Below, piece by piece: positions 8,401 through 17,567 of a stretch of DNA of 64,000 bases. The notes under the pieces were generated by a model, which did no database searches, had not been told where the DNA came from, and saw only the letters and a list, made by a program, of their open reading frames with translations. Where the stretch lies: positions 2,356,001 to 2,420,000 of the forward strand of contig NZ_CP134779.1 in the NCBI RefSeq assembly GCF_031884435.1. The letters run 5' to 3'. This stretch comes from Bosea sp. 685 (GTDB lineage: Bacteria; Pseudomonadota; Alphaproteobacteria; Rhizobiales; Beijerinckiaceae). The translations under genes were made by a program, and so were the position numbers. How positions within the stretch are numbered: the first letter of the stretch is position 1; the number at the start of each line of letters is the position of its first letter.

Positions 8401-9120
8401 ATGAACTATCGCTGGAACTGGTCCATCCTGCTGCAGGAGCCCTATACGGAGTGGCTCTGGAGCGGCTTGCAATGGACCGTTGCGATCAGCCTCGTCAGCT
8501 GGGCCATTGCGCTCTCGGTCGGCCTCGTCGTCGGCGTGGTCCGCAGCCTGCCGAGCGGCATTCTTCGGATGATCGCCGGCATCTATATCGACGTCTTCCG
8601 CAACATCCCGCCGCTGGTCCAGCTCTTCCTGTGGTATTTCGTCCTGCCGGAGATCGTGCCGGAGACCATCGGCCTCTGGATCAAGCGGGATCTACCCTAT
8701 CCTGAATTCGTCACCGCCGTGGTCGCGATCGGGCTGTTTGCGGGCTCGCGGGTCGCCGAGCAGGTCCGTGCCGGCATCGAAGCCGTCGGCAATCATCTGA
8801 TGCCGGCTGCGCTGGCGACGGGCTTACGTCCGATGCAGGCGTTCCGGCTGGTCGTGGTGCCGCTGGGCCTGCGCGCCATCGTCGGGCCGCTGACCTCGGA
8901 GTTCCTGGTCACGGTCAAGCTGTCGTCGCTGAGCCTGACGATCGGCGTGCTCGAACTGACGGCACAGAGCCGCCATATCGAGAACTACACCTTCCAGGGC
9001 CTGGAAGCCTTCACCGTGGCCACCATCGGCTACCTCGTCATCGGGCTCTGCGTCACCGGCCTGATGCGCCTGATCGACGACAGGGTCGGCGGCGCAGCCC
9101 TGCGCAAGGCCGGCTCATGA
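8401..9120 (+). CDS. Polar amino-acid ABC transporter permease (GltJ/AatQ type)
   Basis: A 239-residue HisM-type inner-membrane permease. MNYRWNWSILLQ at the start resembles GltJ-family N-termini, IDVFRNIPPLVQLFLWYFVLPE follows, and the EAA-type coupling loop is seen at EQVRAGIEAVGNHLMPAALATGL. The frame runs 21 codons further upstream, but 8401 is chosen on family length and because the upstream part overlaps the promoter/operator. The next permease begins inside its stop codon (ATGA). It pairs with that permease to form the channel for a glutamate/aspartate- or opine-like solute. Confidence 0.92.
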   Translation: MNYRWNWSILLQEPYTEWLWSGLQWTVAISLVSWAIALSVGLVVGVVRSLPSGILRMIAGIYIDVFRNIPPLVQLFLWYFVLPEIVPETIGLWIKRDLPYPEFVTAVVAIGLFAGSRVAEQVRAGIEAVGNHLMPAALATGLRPMQAFRLVVVPLGLRAIVGPLTSEFLVTVKLSSLSLTIGVLELTAQSRHIENYTFQGLEAFTVATIGYLVIGLCVTGLMRLIDDRVGGAALRKAGS

Positions 9121-9773
9121 GCGATTTCGACTGGGGCGTCATCGCCAGATCATGGAGCTTCCTGGCCGAGGGCATGGCGCTCAGCGCCTTGCTGGTCGCG
9201 GTCGCGACCAGCGGCGGATTGGTCATCGGCTTTGGCCTTGCCTTGATGCGATTGTCGTCGAACCGGCTGATCGCGGGGCCGGCCGCGGCTTACGTCACGG
9301 TGATGCGCTCGCTACCGCTCGTCCTGGTGCTGTTCTGGTTCTATTTCCTGGTGCCGCTGGCGATCGGCCGGCCAATCGGCTCGCTCGCCTCGGCGCTGAT
9401 CGCCTTCGTGATGTTCGAGGCGGCGTTCTACTGCGAGATCATTCGCGCCGGCATCAACAATGTCCGCCAGGGTCAGGCCGAGGCCGGGCTGGCGACGGGC
9501 CTGCGGCGCTCGCAGGTGATGCGCCATATCGTCATGCCGCAGGCGTTGAAGGCGATGACGCCGCTGGTGCTGAACCAGATCATCATCGTCTTCCAGGACA
9601 CCTCGCTCGTCTATGTCGTGGCGCTGCATGATTTCCTGACGACGGCGAGCATCGTGGCCGCACGCGATGGGCGGCCGACGGAAATGTATACGCTCGTCGC
9701 CGTGGTCTACCTGATCATCTGCCTGTCATCGACCAAGGCGCTGGAATTCTACCGGAAAGGCCGCGCGGGATGA
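9117..9773 (+). CDS. Polar amino-acid ABC transporter permease (GltK type)
   Basis: A 218-residue second permease of the same importer, with the family signature [22 protein letters not shown] and the coupling loop [19 protein letters not shown]. About five membrane segments are predicted. ATGA overlaps couple it to both the preceding permease and the following ATPase, so the three subunits should be made in balance. Together with the GltI-type binding protein encoded 2.6 kb downstream it completes the importer. Confidence 0.92.
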   Translation: MSDFDWGVIARSWSFLAEGMALSALLVAVATSGGLVIGFGLALMRLSSNRLIAGPAAAYVTVMRSLPLVLVLFWFYFLVPLAIGRPIGSLASALIAFVMFEAAFYCEIIRAGINNVRQGQAEAGLATGLRRSQVMRHIVMPQALKAMTPLVLNQIIIVFQDTSLVYVVALHDFLTTASIVAARDGRPTEMYTLVAVVYLIICLSSTKALEFYRKGRAG

Positions 9774-10498
9774 TCGTTCTCGAGGACGTGCACAAATCCT
9801 ATGGCAAGCAGAAGATCCTGCGCGGCTGCTCGGCTTCGGTGAAGCTCGGCGAGGTCGTGGTGGTCTGCGGCCCGTCGGGCTCCGGCAAGAGCACGCTGAT
9901 CAAATGCGTCAACGGTCTCGTGCCGTTCGAGCAGGGCTCGATCACGGTCGATGGCGTCTCGGTCTCGGACAAGAAGACCGATCTTCCGATGCTGCGCGCG
10001 CGGATCGGCATGGTCTTCCAGAATTTCGAGCTCTACCCGCATATGACCGCGCTCGAGAATGTCAGCCTGGCGCAGATCCATGTGCTGAAGCGCTCGCGTG
10101 CCGAAGCCGACGCCCGCTCGGAGAAGCTCCTGGCCCGGGTCGGGCTCGGCGGCAAGCTGGCGAGCCGCCCGAGCCAGCTATCGGGAGGCCAGCAGCAGCG
10201 CGTCTCGATCGCTCGCGCTTTGGCGATGGACCCCAAGGCGATGCTGTTCGACGAGCCGACCTCGGCGCTCGACCCCGAGATGATCAACGAGGTGCTGGAG
10301 GTGATGCAGGCGCTGGCGCTGGAAGGCATGACCATGATGGTGGTGACGCATGAGATGGGCTTCGCCCAGCGCGTGGCCGACCGGGTGCTGTTCATGGATG
10401 GCGGCGAGATTCTCGAGGACTCGCCCAAAGCGCAGTTCTTCACCACCCCTGCGACGGAGCGCGCCAAGCAGTTCCTGACCAAGGTCCTGACCCACTAG
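9770..10498 (+). CDS. Polar amino-acid ABC transporter ATP-binding protein (GltL type)
   Basis: A 242-residue ABC ATPase. Walker [10 protein letters not shown] is at residues 34-42, the signature LSGGQQQR near 140, Walker [14 protein letters not shown] near 160, and the switch histidine in VVTHEMGFA. These match the GlnQ/GltL class that drives polar amino-acid import. It overlaps the permease stop by ATGA and is followed 7 bases later by the XRE-cupin regulator gene, probably on the same transcript. Confidence 0.95.
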   Translation: MIVLEDVHKSYGKQKILRGCSASVKLGEVVVVCGPSGSGKSTLIKCVNGLVPFEQGSITVDGVSVSDKKTDLPMLRARIGMVFQNFELYPHMTALENVSLAQIHVLKRSRAEADARSEKLLARVGLGGKLASRPSQLSGGQQQRVSIARALAMDPKAMLFDEPTSALDPEMINEVLEVMQALALEGMTMMVVTHEMGFAQRVADRVLFMDGGEILEDSPKAQFFTTPATERAKQFLTKVLTH

Positions 10499-10505
10499 AA
10501 TCGAT

Positions 10506-11102
10506 GTGATGACCGAGCTCAGCGCCCCGCAGATCGGCCCGATCATCCAGCGCCAGCGCAAGGCGCGCGGGCTGACGCTGCTGCAGCTTTCGGGCCTCTC
10601 GGGCGTGTCAAAATCGATGCTGTCGCAGATCGAGCGCGGGCAGGCCAACCCGACCTTCGCCGTGCTGTGGGGCCTGACGCAGGGGTTGAAGATCGATTTC
10701 GCGGCGCTGCTGCAAGGTGGGCAGGCGGTGCCAAGCGATACGACGATCGAGATCGTCCCGTCCGAGCACACGCCGGAGATCCGCAGCACTGACGGCTCCT
10801 GCCGGCTGCGCATCCTCAGCCCTCCAAGCCTGGCGGGCACGACCGAATGGTACGATGTCGAGATCGCCGGCGGCGGCAGGCTCGACAGCGCGCCACATGC
10901 GGCGGGCGCGTGCGAGCACTTCACGGCGCTGTCGGGGCAGTTCCTGATCACGAGCGGCGCATCGACCTATCCGGTCAAGGCGGGCGAGACGGCGCGCTAT
11001 CCCGTCGACGTTCCCCATTCCATCAGCAATGCCTCGCACCGGCCGGCCCGCGGCCTGATGGTGCTGCTCTACGGCAAAACCGGACAGGGCAGGCCAGCTT
11101 GA
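10506..11102 (+). CDS. XRE-family regulator with C-terminal cupin domain
   Basis: About 198 residues from a GTG at 10506; an ATG follows directly at 10509. Residues 12-66 form an XRE helix-turn-helix (LTLLQLSGLSGVSKSMLSQIERGQANPT) and residues 110-190 a small cupin fold expected to sense a small molecule. This architecture is known from regulators of amino-acid, polyamine and sulfur metabolism. It lies inside the transport/dehydrogenase cluster, whose two promoter regions share one palindrome (8320, 11108), so local control and autoregulation are likely. Whether it represses or activates cannot be seen. Confidence 0.92.
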   Translation: MMTELSAPQIGPIIQRQRKARGLTLLQLSGLSGVSKSMLSQIERGQANPTFAVLWGLTQGLKIDFAALLQGGQAVPSDTTIEIVPSEHTPEIRSTDGSCRLRILSPPSLAGTTEWYDVEIAGGGRLDSAPHAAGACEHFTALSGQFLITSGASTYPVKAGETARYPVDVPHSISNASHRPARGLMVLLYGKTGQGRPA

Positions 11103-11107
11103 CTCAT

Positions 11108-11123
11108 TTCCGCTATAACGGAT
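11108..11123. promoter_or_regulatory. Operator-like palindrome, copy 2 (XRE-cupin regulon)
   Basis: TTCCGCTATAACGGAT is a near-palindrome matching the copy at 8320-8335. A TTGACT box lies at 11099-11104, overlapping the regulator's stop codon. The site is 122 bases before the octopine-dehydrogenase-like gene, which suggests a second, internally regulated transcript for that enzyme and the binding protein. Confidence 0.6.
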
Positions 11124-11244
11124 CATCTCTGCAAGCGGAGATGTCCGCACCGCCCAAGGCATTCACCACTGCCAAGGGATTCACGGCCGCGCGGCTTCGT
11201 TGCGACCGTTCTTCCCCTCAGGATCGAGCAAAGGCATCTTTCCC

Positions 11245-12315
11245 ATGCGCGTAAGCATTCTCGGCGCTGGCGGCGCGGCCTATGGCGCTGCTGCCCAACT
11301 CTTCGTCGGCGGTCACGACCCGATGCTGTGGTCGCCGTCAGGCCAGAGCACCCGCGAACTGGCGACTGGGGCTCCGTTGCGGGCGACGACTGCGATCGAG
11401 ACGAGCTTTCAGCCCCGGATCGCCTCCAGCGCCAAGGAGGCGGTGACCGAGTCCGACGTGGTGATGCTGGTGATGCCCGGCAATGCCCATAAGATGGCGC
11501 TGGAAGCCACGGCCGCGCATCTGCGCGAGGGGCAGCCCGTCATCATCAGCTCGCACGCCTCGTTCGGCGCGCTCTATCTCTCGAAGCTGCTCGCAGCCCG
11601 TGGCGTTCGCGCGCCGATCATCGCCTGGGGCACGACGCTGACGACCGGCCGCAAGACCAGCCCGACCGTGGTCGGCGTCAACTCGCTGCGCTCCAAGATC
11701 GATATCGCGACGGTGCCTGAAGCGGGGCTCGATGAGGGCCATGCGCTTTGCACGGCCCTGTTCGGCGAGCGTTTCGTCAAGCGCGACGGGCTCCTGGCGA
11801 TCGCGCTCAGCAATCTCAACCCGCAGAATCATCTTGCGATTGCGCTGTTCAACCTGACGCGGATGGAGCGCGGCGAGAGCTGGGGCCAGGCCGAGAACGT
11901 CACCCCGGCTGTCGGCCGCGTGATGGAGGCGCTCGACGCCGAGCGGCTGGCGATCGCCGAAGCCTTCGGGCTTTCGGTGCGAACGATCAAGGAGCACTAT
12001 GCCTTCTCCTATCAATTGCCGGTCGCCAGCATCGCGGAGATGAACGCCAATCTTCATGGCCAGGGGCGCGGCGGCTTCGGTCCGACGACGCTGGAGAGCC
12101 GCTATGTGCTGGAGGACGCGCCCTTCGGCCTGTTGCCGACGGTTCTGCTCGGCCGGCTCGTGGGCCGTCCGGCGGTGCTGCACGAGGCTGGGTTGACCAT
12201 GCTTTCGGGCGCCTATGGCCGTGATTTTGCTGATGACAACGACCTGCTGCCGTCTCTCGACTTCGCGCAGATGACGCGCGAGGAGCTGCAGGAACGGGCG
12301 CGCCTTGGATTTTGA
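11245..12315 (+). CDS. NAD(P)-dependent octopine/nopaline dehydrogenase family protein
   Basis: A 356-residue two-domain enzyme. Residues 7-18 (GAGGAAYGAAAQ) form the Rossmann dinucleotide motif; the second half matches the octopine/nopaline dehydrogenase C-terminal domain, with a candidate catalytic histidine in LNPQNHLAIALFN. Family members make or split opines (an amino acid joined reductively to a 2-oxo acid), though many bacterial relatives have unknown substrates. The frame is open 15 codons upstream; 11245 (MRVSILGAGG) fits the family N-terminus. It sits between the regulator and the binding protein of an amino-acid importer, so opine-like uptake and cleavage is a reasonable inference. 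Confidence 0.88.
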   Translation: MRVSILGAGGAAYGAAAQLFVGGHDPMLWSPSGQSTRELATGAPLRATTAIETSFQPRIASSAKEAVTESDVVMLVMPGNAHKMALEATAAHLREGQPVIISSHASFGALYLSKLLAARGVRAPIIAWGTTLTTGRKTSPTVVGVNSLRSKIDIATVPEAGLDEGHALCTALFGERFVKRDGLLAIALSNLNPQNHLAIALFNLTRMERGESWGQAENVTPAVGRVMEALDAERLAIAEAFGLSVRTIKEHYAFSYQLPVASIAEMNANLHGQGRGGFGPTTLESRYVLEDAPFGLLPTVLLGRLVGRPAVLHEAGLTMLSGAYGRDFADDNDLLPSLDFAQMTREELQERARLGF

Positions 12316-12320
12316 CGGCT

Positions 12321-12335
12321 CCCCGCCGGGCGGGG
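12321..12335 (+). promoter_or_regulatory. GC-rich hairpin between dehydrogenase and binding-protein genes
   Basis: CCCCG and CGGGG enclose CCGGG, forming a short GC stem in the 57-bp gap before the binding-protein gene. Such intercistronic hairpins often raise binding-protein mRNA relative to upstream genes; that role is inferred. Confidence 0.35.
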
Positions 12336-12372
12336 CGACGAACTGAACGATCACGGCAAACGGGAGAAGACC

Positions 12373-13242
12373 ATGCGACTAAACCTTGTCACCGTCACAA
12401 GCGCGCTGCTGGCGCTCGGCATGGCGGCCTCCGCCCAGGCGCAGGAGGTCGATGCGATCGTCAAGAAGTTGCGCGACACCAAGACGATCACCATGGGCAT
12501 CCGCGAGACGCTCTACCCTTACGGCTATCTCGACAATGACAAGAAGCCGGCCGGCTACGCAGTCGAGTTCTGCCAGCGCATCATCGAGGAGATCAAGGCC
12601 GAGCTGAAGCTGCCGGAGATCCAGGTCAAATACGTGCCGGTCAACATCCAGAACCGTCAGGCGCTGGTCGCCAACGGCACGGTCGATCTCGAATGCGGCG
12701 GCACGGTCAATACCTTCGGCCGCAACAAGCAGGTCGATTTTTCCTCCGTCTCCTATGTCTCGACGAGCCAGCTTCTGGTTCTCAAGGCCTCGGGCATCAC
12801 CAAATACGAGGATCTGAACGGCAAGGTCGTCGCCGTCGCCACCGGCGGCAGCAGCGAACCCGACCTCAAGAAGCTCATCGCCGATAAGAAGCTCAATATC
12901 CGCATCCAGAACGTTGACGACCATGCGGCTGCGCTGATTTCGGTCGAGACCCGGCGCGCGGACGCCTATTTCAGCGACAACGGGGCGTTCTACAGCCTGA
13001 TCAAGCAGTCGAAGAACCCTGATGCCTTGACCATCGTCGGCGAGGAATACGGCTATGCGCCGCAAGGCTTCATGGTGCCCAAGCTCAATCCGACGATCCT
13101 GTGGATCGTCAATCACGCCATGGCGAAGATGTTCAAATCCGGTGAGGCCGAGGCCCTGTTCGACAAATGGTTCGGGCCGTTCGGCGTCCATGTCGGGCCG
13201 AGGTTGCGGGCGGCCTGGGCGACGCAATCCTACGCTGAATGA
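12373..13242 (+). CDS. Polar amino-acid ABC transporter substrate-binding protein (GltI type)
   Basis: A 289-residue periplasmic binding protein with a Sec signal ending ASAQAQ (about residue 24). The mature part has the family-3 pattern IRETLYPYGYLDNDKKPAGYAVEFCQRI, NGTVDLECGGTVNT and GEEYGYAPQGFMVPK. A GGGAG Shine-Dalgarno precedes the ATG. It is the only binding protein in the 8401-13242 cluster and should deliver the solute to the two permeases upstream. Ligand class: acidic amino acid or an opine-like conjugate. Confidence 0.93.
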   Translation: MRLNLVTVTSALLALGMAASAQAQEVDAIVKKLRDTKTITMGIRETLYPYGYLDNDKKPAGYAVEFCQRIIEEIKAELKLPEIQVKYVPVNIQNRQALVANGTVDLECGGTVNTFGRNKQVDFSSVSYVSTSQLLVLKASGITKYEDLNGKVVAVATGGSSEPDLKKLIADKKLNIRIQNVDDHAAALISVETRRADAYFSDNGAFYSLIKQSKNPDALTIVGEEYGYAPQGFMVPKLNPTILWIVNHAMAKMFKSGEAEALFDKWFGPFGVHVGPRLRAAWATQSYAE

Positions 13243-13255
13243 GGACTACGGACCG

Positions 13256-13288
13256 GCGGGAGAGGTGGCGTTCCAGCGTCTCTCCCGC
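13256..13288. terminator. Bidirectional stem-loop between convergent genes
   Basis: GCGGGAGAG (13256-13264) pairs perfectly with CTCTCCCGC (13280-13288) across a 15-base loop. It lies in the 60-bp gap between the convergent binding-protein gene (ends 13242) and the ThDP-enzyme gene (ends 13303) and could stop transcription from both sides. No T run is present. Confidence 0.5.
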
Positions 13289-13302
13289 TGGCATGGGTTT
13301 GG

Positions 13303-15060
13303 TCAGTTCGTGCCGTATCCGGCTGCGATCCGGGCGTCGATGATGTAGCGACCGCCGACTGCTACGATGCGCGCGCCCTCGTTCAGGCGCTCCAGCAAGG
13401 CCGCGACCGATCCCGCGGGCTCGCCGCCGGCAAAACCCTGGGCGCGCGCGAGGCCGATGATATCGGCGGCGGGATCGTCGAGGCGCTGGCCGATGCCCTT
13501 GTTCTCGACCGGGCGGCCGCGCTGCAGGGCGACCCGTTCCTGATGGACCTCATCGTTGAAATAGGAGCGATTGTTCATCACCACGATCATGAGCGGCACC
13601 TTGACATGCGAGGCGCTCCAGAGCGCGTTCACGCCCATCAGATAGTCGCCGTCGCCGATGACCCCGACGGTGAGGCGCCCGCTCTCGCGCAGCGCGATCG
13701 CCGCGCCGATGCTGTGTCCGGGGCCGGTTCCGACGGCGCCGCCGCCATCCTTGCCGAGGAAATCGAGCGGCGTGCGGAAGCGGCTGGCTGAACGCGGCCA
13801 GCCGAAGGAGAGGCGCGCGAAGGTCACCTCATGCTCGCGCGCAAAGGCTGCGAGTGTGAAGGCCGCCTGCTCGGCGTCGAAGACTGCGTTAGGGTCCGCA
13901 GCCAGCGGGGCGTTGCGAGCCCAATGGTTCGTGTCCGGGACAAGTGGCGCTGGTTTTTGCCAATGCGCTTCCTCATCGAGTGCGCGCAGCAGCTGCGCGG
14001 TGAAGCGGTCGGGGTCGGCGAGGACGGGGAGGTCGGCTGCAGGCAGGGCCTGATGATCCATGCTCCAGCCATTGGCGAGATAGGAATCGAGCGAGCAGTG
14101 GATGATCCTGGCCTCGGCCGGCATTTGCGTCTGGGCTTCGCCGAGCCTGGCGCGCAAGAGCCCGGCGAGATCGTGCCAGTCGAAGCTGACGATCAGGTCG
14201 GCGCGTCTGAGAAGATCGCTTTCGGCCGGGGTGGGCCTCTCGCCGATCGGCGCGAGCGGATGCATGGCATGCTCGGTCGGGAAGCAGGAGGCGTTGTGCA
14301 ATGTGGTCAGGACCGTTGCGCCCAGCGTCTCGGCCAGCCTGACGCGGCGGTTCCAATCCTCGCCATCCCGTGAGACCCGGCCGAAGAGCAGCACGGGGCT
14401 CTTCGCCGCCCGCAGCATCGCGAGGGTTTCCGCCACCGTCTCGGGTGCGGCGGCTGGAGGCGCAGGCGGGCGGAAGCGCGCGACATCGGGCACGCGGACC
14501 GGCCGGTCGAGCCTGGCCTCCTGCATTTCCGTCTCGAGGCAGACATAGGCCGGCCCCATCGGCGCGGTGCGCAGGATCTGGTTGGCGCGCAGCACCGATT
14601 CCACCGCGGCTTCCGCCGAGACCGGCTGATCGTCCCATTTGACGTAAGCCCGCACCAGGGCGCCCTGGTCCTTCGCAGTATGGATCCAGTCGATCCAGGG
14701 GCGGCGAGCATGGGCGTCGATCGGCCCGGTCGCGCCGATGATCAGTATGGGGCGACGGTCGCACCAGGCGTTGAAGATCGTCATCACCGCATGCATCAGG
14801 CCGACATTGGCGTGAAGCGCGACCGCCATCGGCTCGTTGGCGACGCGCGAGAAGCCGTCGGCGATTGCGACCGCATGTTCCTCATGCAGGCAGACGATCA
14901 TCGCCGGGTCTGCATTGCCGAGATGGTTGACGAGGCTGTCATGCAGGCCGCGGAAGCTCGAGCCGGGCACCAGGGCGATGTAGCGGTAGCCCAGCGCGCG
15001 GATGGTCTCGGCGACGACGTCGCTGCCCCAGCGCGTCTGATTGGATGCCTGATCGCTCAT
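13303..15060 (-). CDS. Thiamine-diphosphate-dependent 2-oxo-acid decarboxylase-like enzyme
   Basis: A 585-residue ThDP enzyme with three domains. The N-terminal PYR domain carries the cofactor-activating glutamate in CLHEEHAVAIADGF (near residues 58-70). The C-terminal PP domain has the GDG...NN magnesium/ThDP motif (GDGDYLMG ... VVMNNRSY). Relatives include acetolactate synthase, benzoylformate decarboxylase and oxalyl-CoA decarboxylase. It overlaps the aldehyde dehydrogenase gene by ATGA, so the likely pair reaction is decarboxylation of a 2-oxo acid to an aldehyde that the dehydrogenase then oxidises, as in mandelate degradation. Substrate inferred only. Confidence 0.87.
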   Translation of the reverse strand: MSDQASNQTRWGSDVVAETIRALGYRYIALVPGSSFRGLHDSLVNHLGNADPAMIVCLHEEHAVAIADGFSRVANEPMAVALHANVGLMHAVMTIFNAWCDRRPILIIGATGPIDAHARRPWIDWIHTAKDQGALVRAYVKWDDQPVSAEAAVESVLRANQILRTAPMGPAYVCLETEMQEARLDRPVRVPDVARFRPPAPPAAAPETVAETLAMLRAAKSPVLLFGRVSRDGEDWNRRVRLAETLGATVLTTLHNASCFPTEHAMHPLAPIGERPTPAESDLLRRADLIVSFDWHDLAGLLRARLGEAQTQMPAEARIIHCSLDSYLANGWSMDHQALPAADLPVLADPDRFTAQLLRALDEEAHWQKPAPLVPDTNHWARNAPLAADPNAVFDAEQAAFTLAAFAREHEVTFARLSFGWPRSASRFRTPLDFLGKDGGGAVGTGPGHSIGAAIALRESGRLTVGVIGDGDYLMGVNALWSASHVKVPLMIVVMNNRSYFNDEVHQERVALQRGRPVENKGIGQRLDDPAADIIGLARAQGFAGGEPAGSVAALLERLNEGARIVAVGGRYIIDARIAAGYGTN

Positions 15061-16544
15061 CGCGCCGGCCGCTTCAGATTGACGTGGATGTGCTTCTCCT
15101 GGGTGTAGCTGATGAGCTCATCAAGGCATTCCTCGCGGCCCAGGCCCGACTGCTTGACGCCGCCGAAGGGCGTGCCGAGGAAGTGGCGCGCCACCTCGTT
15201 GATCCAGACGAAGCCAGCCTCGACCTCGCCGGCGAGACGATGGGCGGTGCGAATGTCATTGGTCCAGATCGAGCAGGTGAGGCCGAAGGGCACGCTGTTG
15301 ACCAGCCTGAGCATCTCGGTCTCGTCCGACCAGCGCATCACGGCCAGCACCGGGCCGAATACCTCCTCGCGGGCCAGGCGCATCTGCGCGGTGACGCCTG
15401 TGTAGATCGTCGGTTCGACGAAGAAGCCGCCAGCGAGCGCGGGATCGCCCGTCCGCTTGCCGCCGCAGAGCAGCGTTGCACCCTCGCGATTGGCATCAGC
15501 GATGAAGCCCAGCACCTTGTCGCATTGTTCGCGGCTGATGAGCGCGCCCATGGTGGTCGCGGGGTCGGCAGGATCGCCCGGCTTGAACGCCCTGACCCGC
15601 TCGGCCAGTCTGTCGACGACGGCGTCGTGGATGGCGTCATGCAGGATCGCGCGGCTGGTCGAGCCGCAGGATTGGCCGCACCAGGTGAAGTTCATGCCGG
15701 CGATGATGCCGGCGGCGACCTCGTCGGGATCGGAATCGGGCAGCGCGATCAGGGCGTTCTTGCCGCCGAGTTCGAGCAGCACCGGCTTGATTGTCTCCGA
15801 CGCCGCCCGCATCACGGCGCGGCCCGCATTGACGCTGCCGATCAGCGCGACCATGGCGACATCGGGATGGCCAGCAAGTGCTGCCCCGACCTCGCGCCCG
15901 CCCGGCACGACGTTGAACACGCCCGGCGGCAGCACGCCCTCGATCAGCTCGGCGAAGCGCAACGCACTCAATGGCGCCTGATCCGGCGGCTTGACGATGA
16001 CGCTGTTGCCGGCGGCGAGCGGCGCCGCCGATTTGGCGGCGCAGAACATGAAGGGGTGGTTGAAGGGAATGATGCGGGCGACGACGCCGCGCGGCTCGCG
16101 CACCGAGAAATTGACCGAGTCCGGGCCGAGCGGAACGGAACTGCCCTTCATCTCGGTGACGAGGCCGGCAAAGAAGTCGAGCTGGGCTGCGGCGTTGGCG
16201 ACATCGCCGGCCATCTCATGCAGCGGATTGCCGCCATCGACGGCGTCGATCCAGGCAAGCTCGCGGGCATGCTCGCGCACGATCCCGGCGATGTGCCGCA
16301 GCAGCCGGGCCCGCTCTGCCGGGCGGACGCGCTTCCATTCGTGGAACGCCGTCCGCGCGGCCGCGACGGCGAGGTCGACATCGGCGACTCCGGCCTGCGC
16401 GACCTGGCCGAGCGAGCCGCCGGTGGCGGGGTTGACAAGTTCCGCTACCCCGCCAGCGACAGGCTCGCGCCAGGCGCCGCCGAAATACAGGGAACGGCGC
16501 TGCGGCAGCTCGAAGGCGGGGGCCGTCTTGGCGTGCAGTGTCAT
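15057..16544 (-). CDS. Aldehyde dehydrogenase family protein
   Basis: A 495-residue NAD(P)-dependent aldehyde dehydrogenase. The general-base glutamate is in LELGGKNALIA and the nucleophilic cysteine in CGQSCGST; the oxyanion asparagine region FNHPF is also present. The length is standard. It follows the SsuA-type binding-protein gene by 35 bases and overlaps the ThDP-enzyme gene by four, consistent with use of the aldehyde released by that enzyme. Betaine- or benzaldehyde-type dehydrogenases are the closest classes I can suggest. Confidence 0.93.
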   Translation of the reverse strand: MTLHAKTAPAFELPQRRSLYFGGAWREPVAGGVAELVNPATGGSLGQVAQAGVADVDLAVAAARTAFHEWKRVRPAERARLLRHIAGIVREHARELAWIDAVDGGNPLHEMAGDVANAAAQLDFFAGLVTEMKGSSVPLGPDSVNFSVREPRGVVARIIPFNHPFMFCAAKSAAPLAAGNSVIVKPPDQAPLSALRFAELIEGVLPPGVFNVVPGGREVGAALAGHPDVAMVALIGSVNAGRAVMRAASETIKPVLLELGGKNALIALPDSDPDEVAAGIIAGMNFTWCGQSCGSTSRAILHDAIHDAVVDRLAERVRAFKPGDPADPATTMGALISREQCDKVLGFIADANREGATLLCGGKRTGDPALAGGFFVEPTIYTGVTAQMRLAREEVFGPVLAVMRWSDETEMLRLVNSVPFGLTCSIWTNDIRTAHRLAGEVEAGFVWINEVARHFLGTPFGGVKQSGLGREECLDELISYTQEKHIHVNLKRPAR

Positions 16545-16579
16545 GAAGGGAGCTCCGAAGGCGGGAGGGCGGACCGCTG

Positions 16580-17530
16580 TCAGCTGCGCGGCGGAATGCG
16601 GAGCAGGTCCTTGAGCTGGCCGGCGCTCAAGGGCTGATTGAGCGACTTGAACTTCACGGCGTCGGCCATGAGTGCGTCCATGCCGAACATCTGGTCGGGC
16701 AGCATCAGCGACTTCGGGAAGAATTCGTCGCGCACGCGCTTGGCGATCTCGGGCGTCTGCTTGGTGAATTCGGCATAGGCCTTGATCGCGTCGTCGCTGG
16801 TGTACATCCAGTCCAGCGTTTCCCTGTAGGCGGCCATGAATTTGTCGAGCACCGGCTTGCGGCTCTCGATGAAGCGGAGATTGGCGATCAGGGTCCGGAT
16901 GCTCTGGTCGCGGATGGCGGGCACGTCGTTGGCGCGCGCGATGATGCGGATCTTGTTGCCATCGATCGCCTCGAGGCCGAAGGGCGGCGACGACCAGCCG
17001 ACATCGACCTGGCCCGACATCACGGCGGTGAAGGTGCCCGGCGGTCCGCCTGTCGGCACGAGCTTCGATTTCAGGCCGAAGGCGTCGACGAAGCCCAGCA
17101 CGATCGAATGCGTCGAGGAGCCGTTGGTCGAATAGGCGATCGTGGTGTCGGGGCCGGCATCCCTTATCGACTGCAATTTGCTGTCGGCGCGCGCATACCA
17201 GAAATCGGAAGCGCCGGTCGCCTGCGCACCGACGATGCGCACCGGCGCGCCCTTGGAGAAGGCGCCGAGCACGCCGAGCGTGCCGGCCGCGACACCGATA
17301 TCGGCGCTGCCGGCGATGACCGCCTGCTGGGTCTCGCCGCCGCCTTGGGTGTAGAGGAGGTCGAGTTCGAGCCCATGCTTCTTGAAGATGCCGGCCTGCT
17401 TGCCGAGCTCGGGCACCGAGGTGTCCCAGTTGCCGCGCTGGCCGATGGCGATCTTGATCGCCTCCTGGGCGCTTGCCGCCAGCGGCAAGGCACTGGCGAG
17501 CAGGGCGGCGAGGATCGTGCGTCTCAACAT
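16580..17530 (-). CDS. SsuA/THI5-like ABC transporter substrate-binding protein
   Basis: A 316-residue periplasmic protein of the NMT1/SsuA type with a Sec signal ending LAASAQ. The mature N-terminus (IKIAIGQRGNWDTSVPELGKQ) and the glycine-rich GGGETQQAVIAGSADIG loop are typical of sulfonate, nitrate, taurine or aromatic-acid binding proteins. A GGGAG Shine-Dalgarno precedes the start. It is encoded after two permeases and an ATPase (20003 down to 17568) and before two catabolic enzymes, so the import and breakdown of one compound are probably linked. Ligand unknown. Confidence 0.9.
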   Translation of the reverse strand: MLRRTILAALLASALPLAASAQEAIKIAIGQRGNWDTSVPELGKQAGIFKKHGLELDLLYTQGGGETQQAVIAGSADIGVAAGTLGVLGAFSKGAPVRIVGAQATGASDFWYARADSKLQSIRDAGPDTTIAYSTNGSSTHSIVLGFVDAFGLKSKLVPTGGPPGTFTAVMSGQVDVGWSSPPFGLEAIDGNKIRIIARANDVPAIRDQSIRTLIANLRFIESRKPVLDKFMAAYRETLDWMYTSDDAIKAYAEFTKQTPEIAKRVRDEFFPKSLMLPDQMFGMDALMADAVKFKSLNQPLSAGQLKDLLRIPPRS

Positions 17531-17567
17531 GAGCGTTCTCCCGTTGGTTCTCGTTGTTCTCTCGCGT

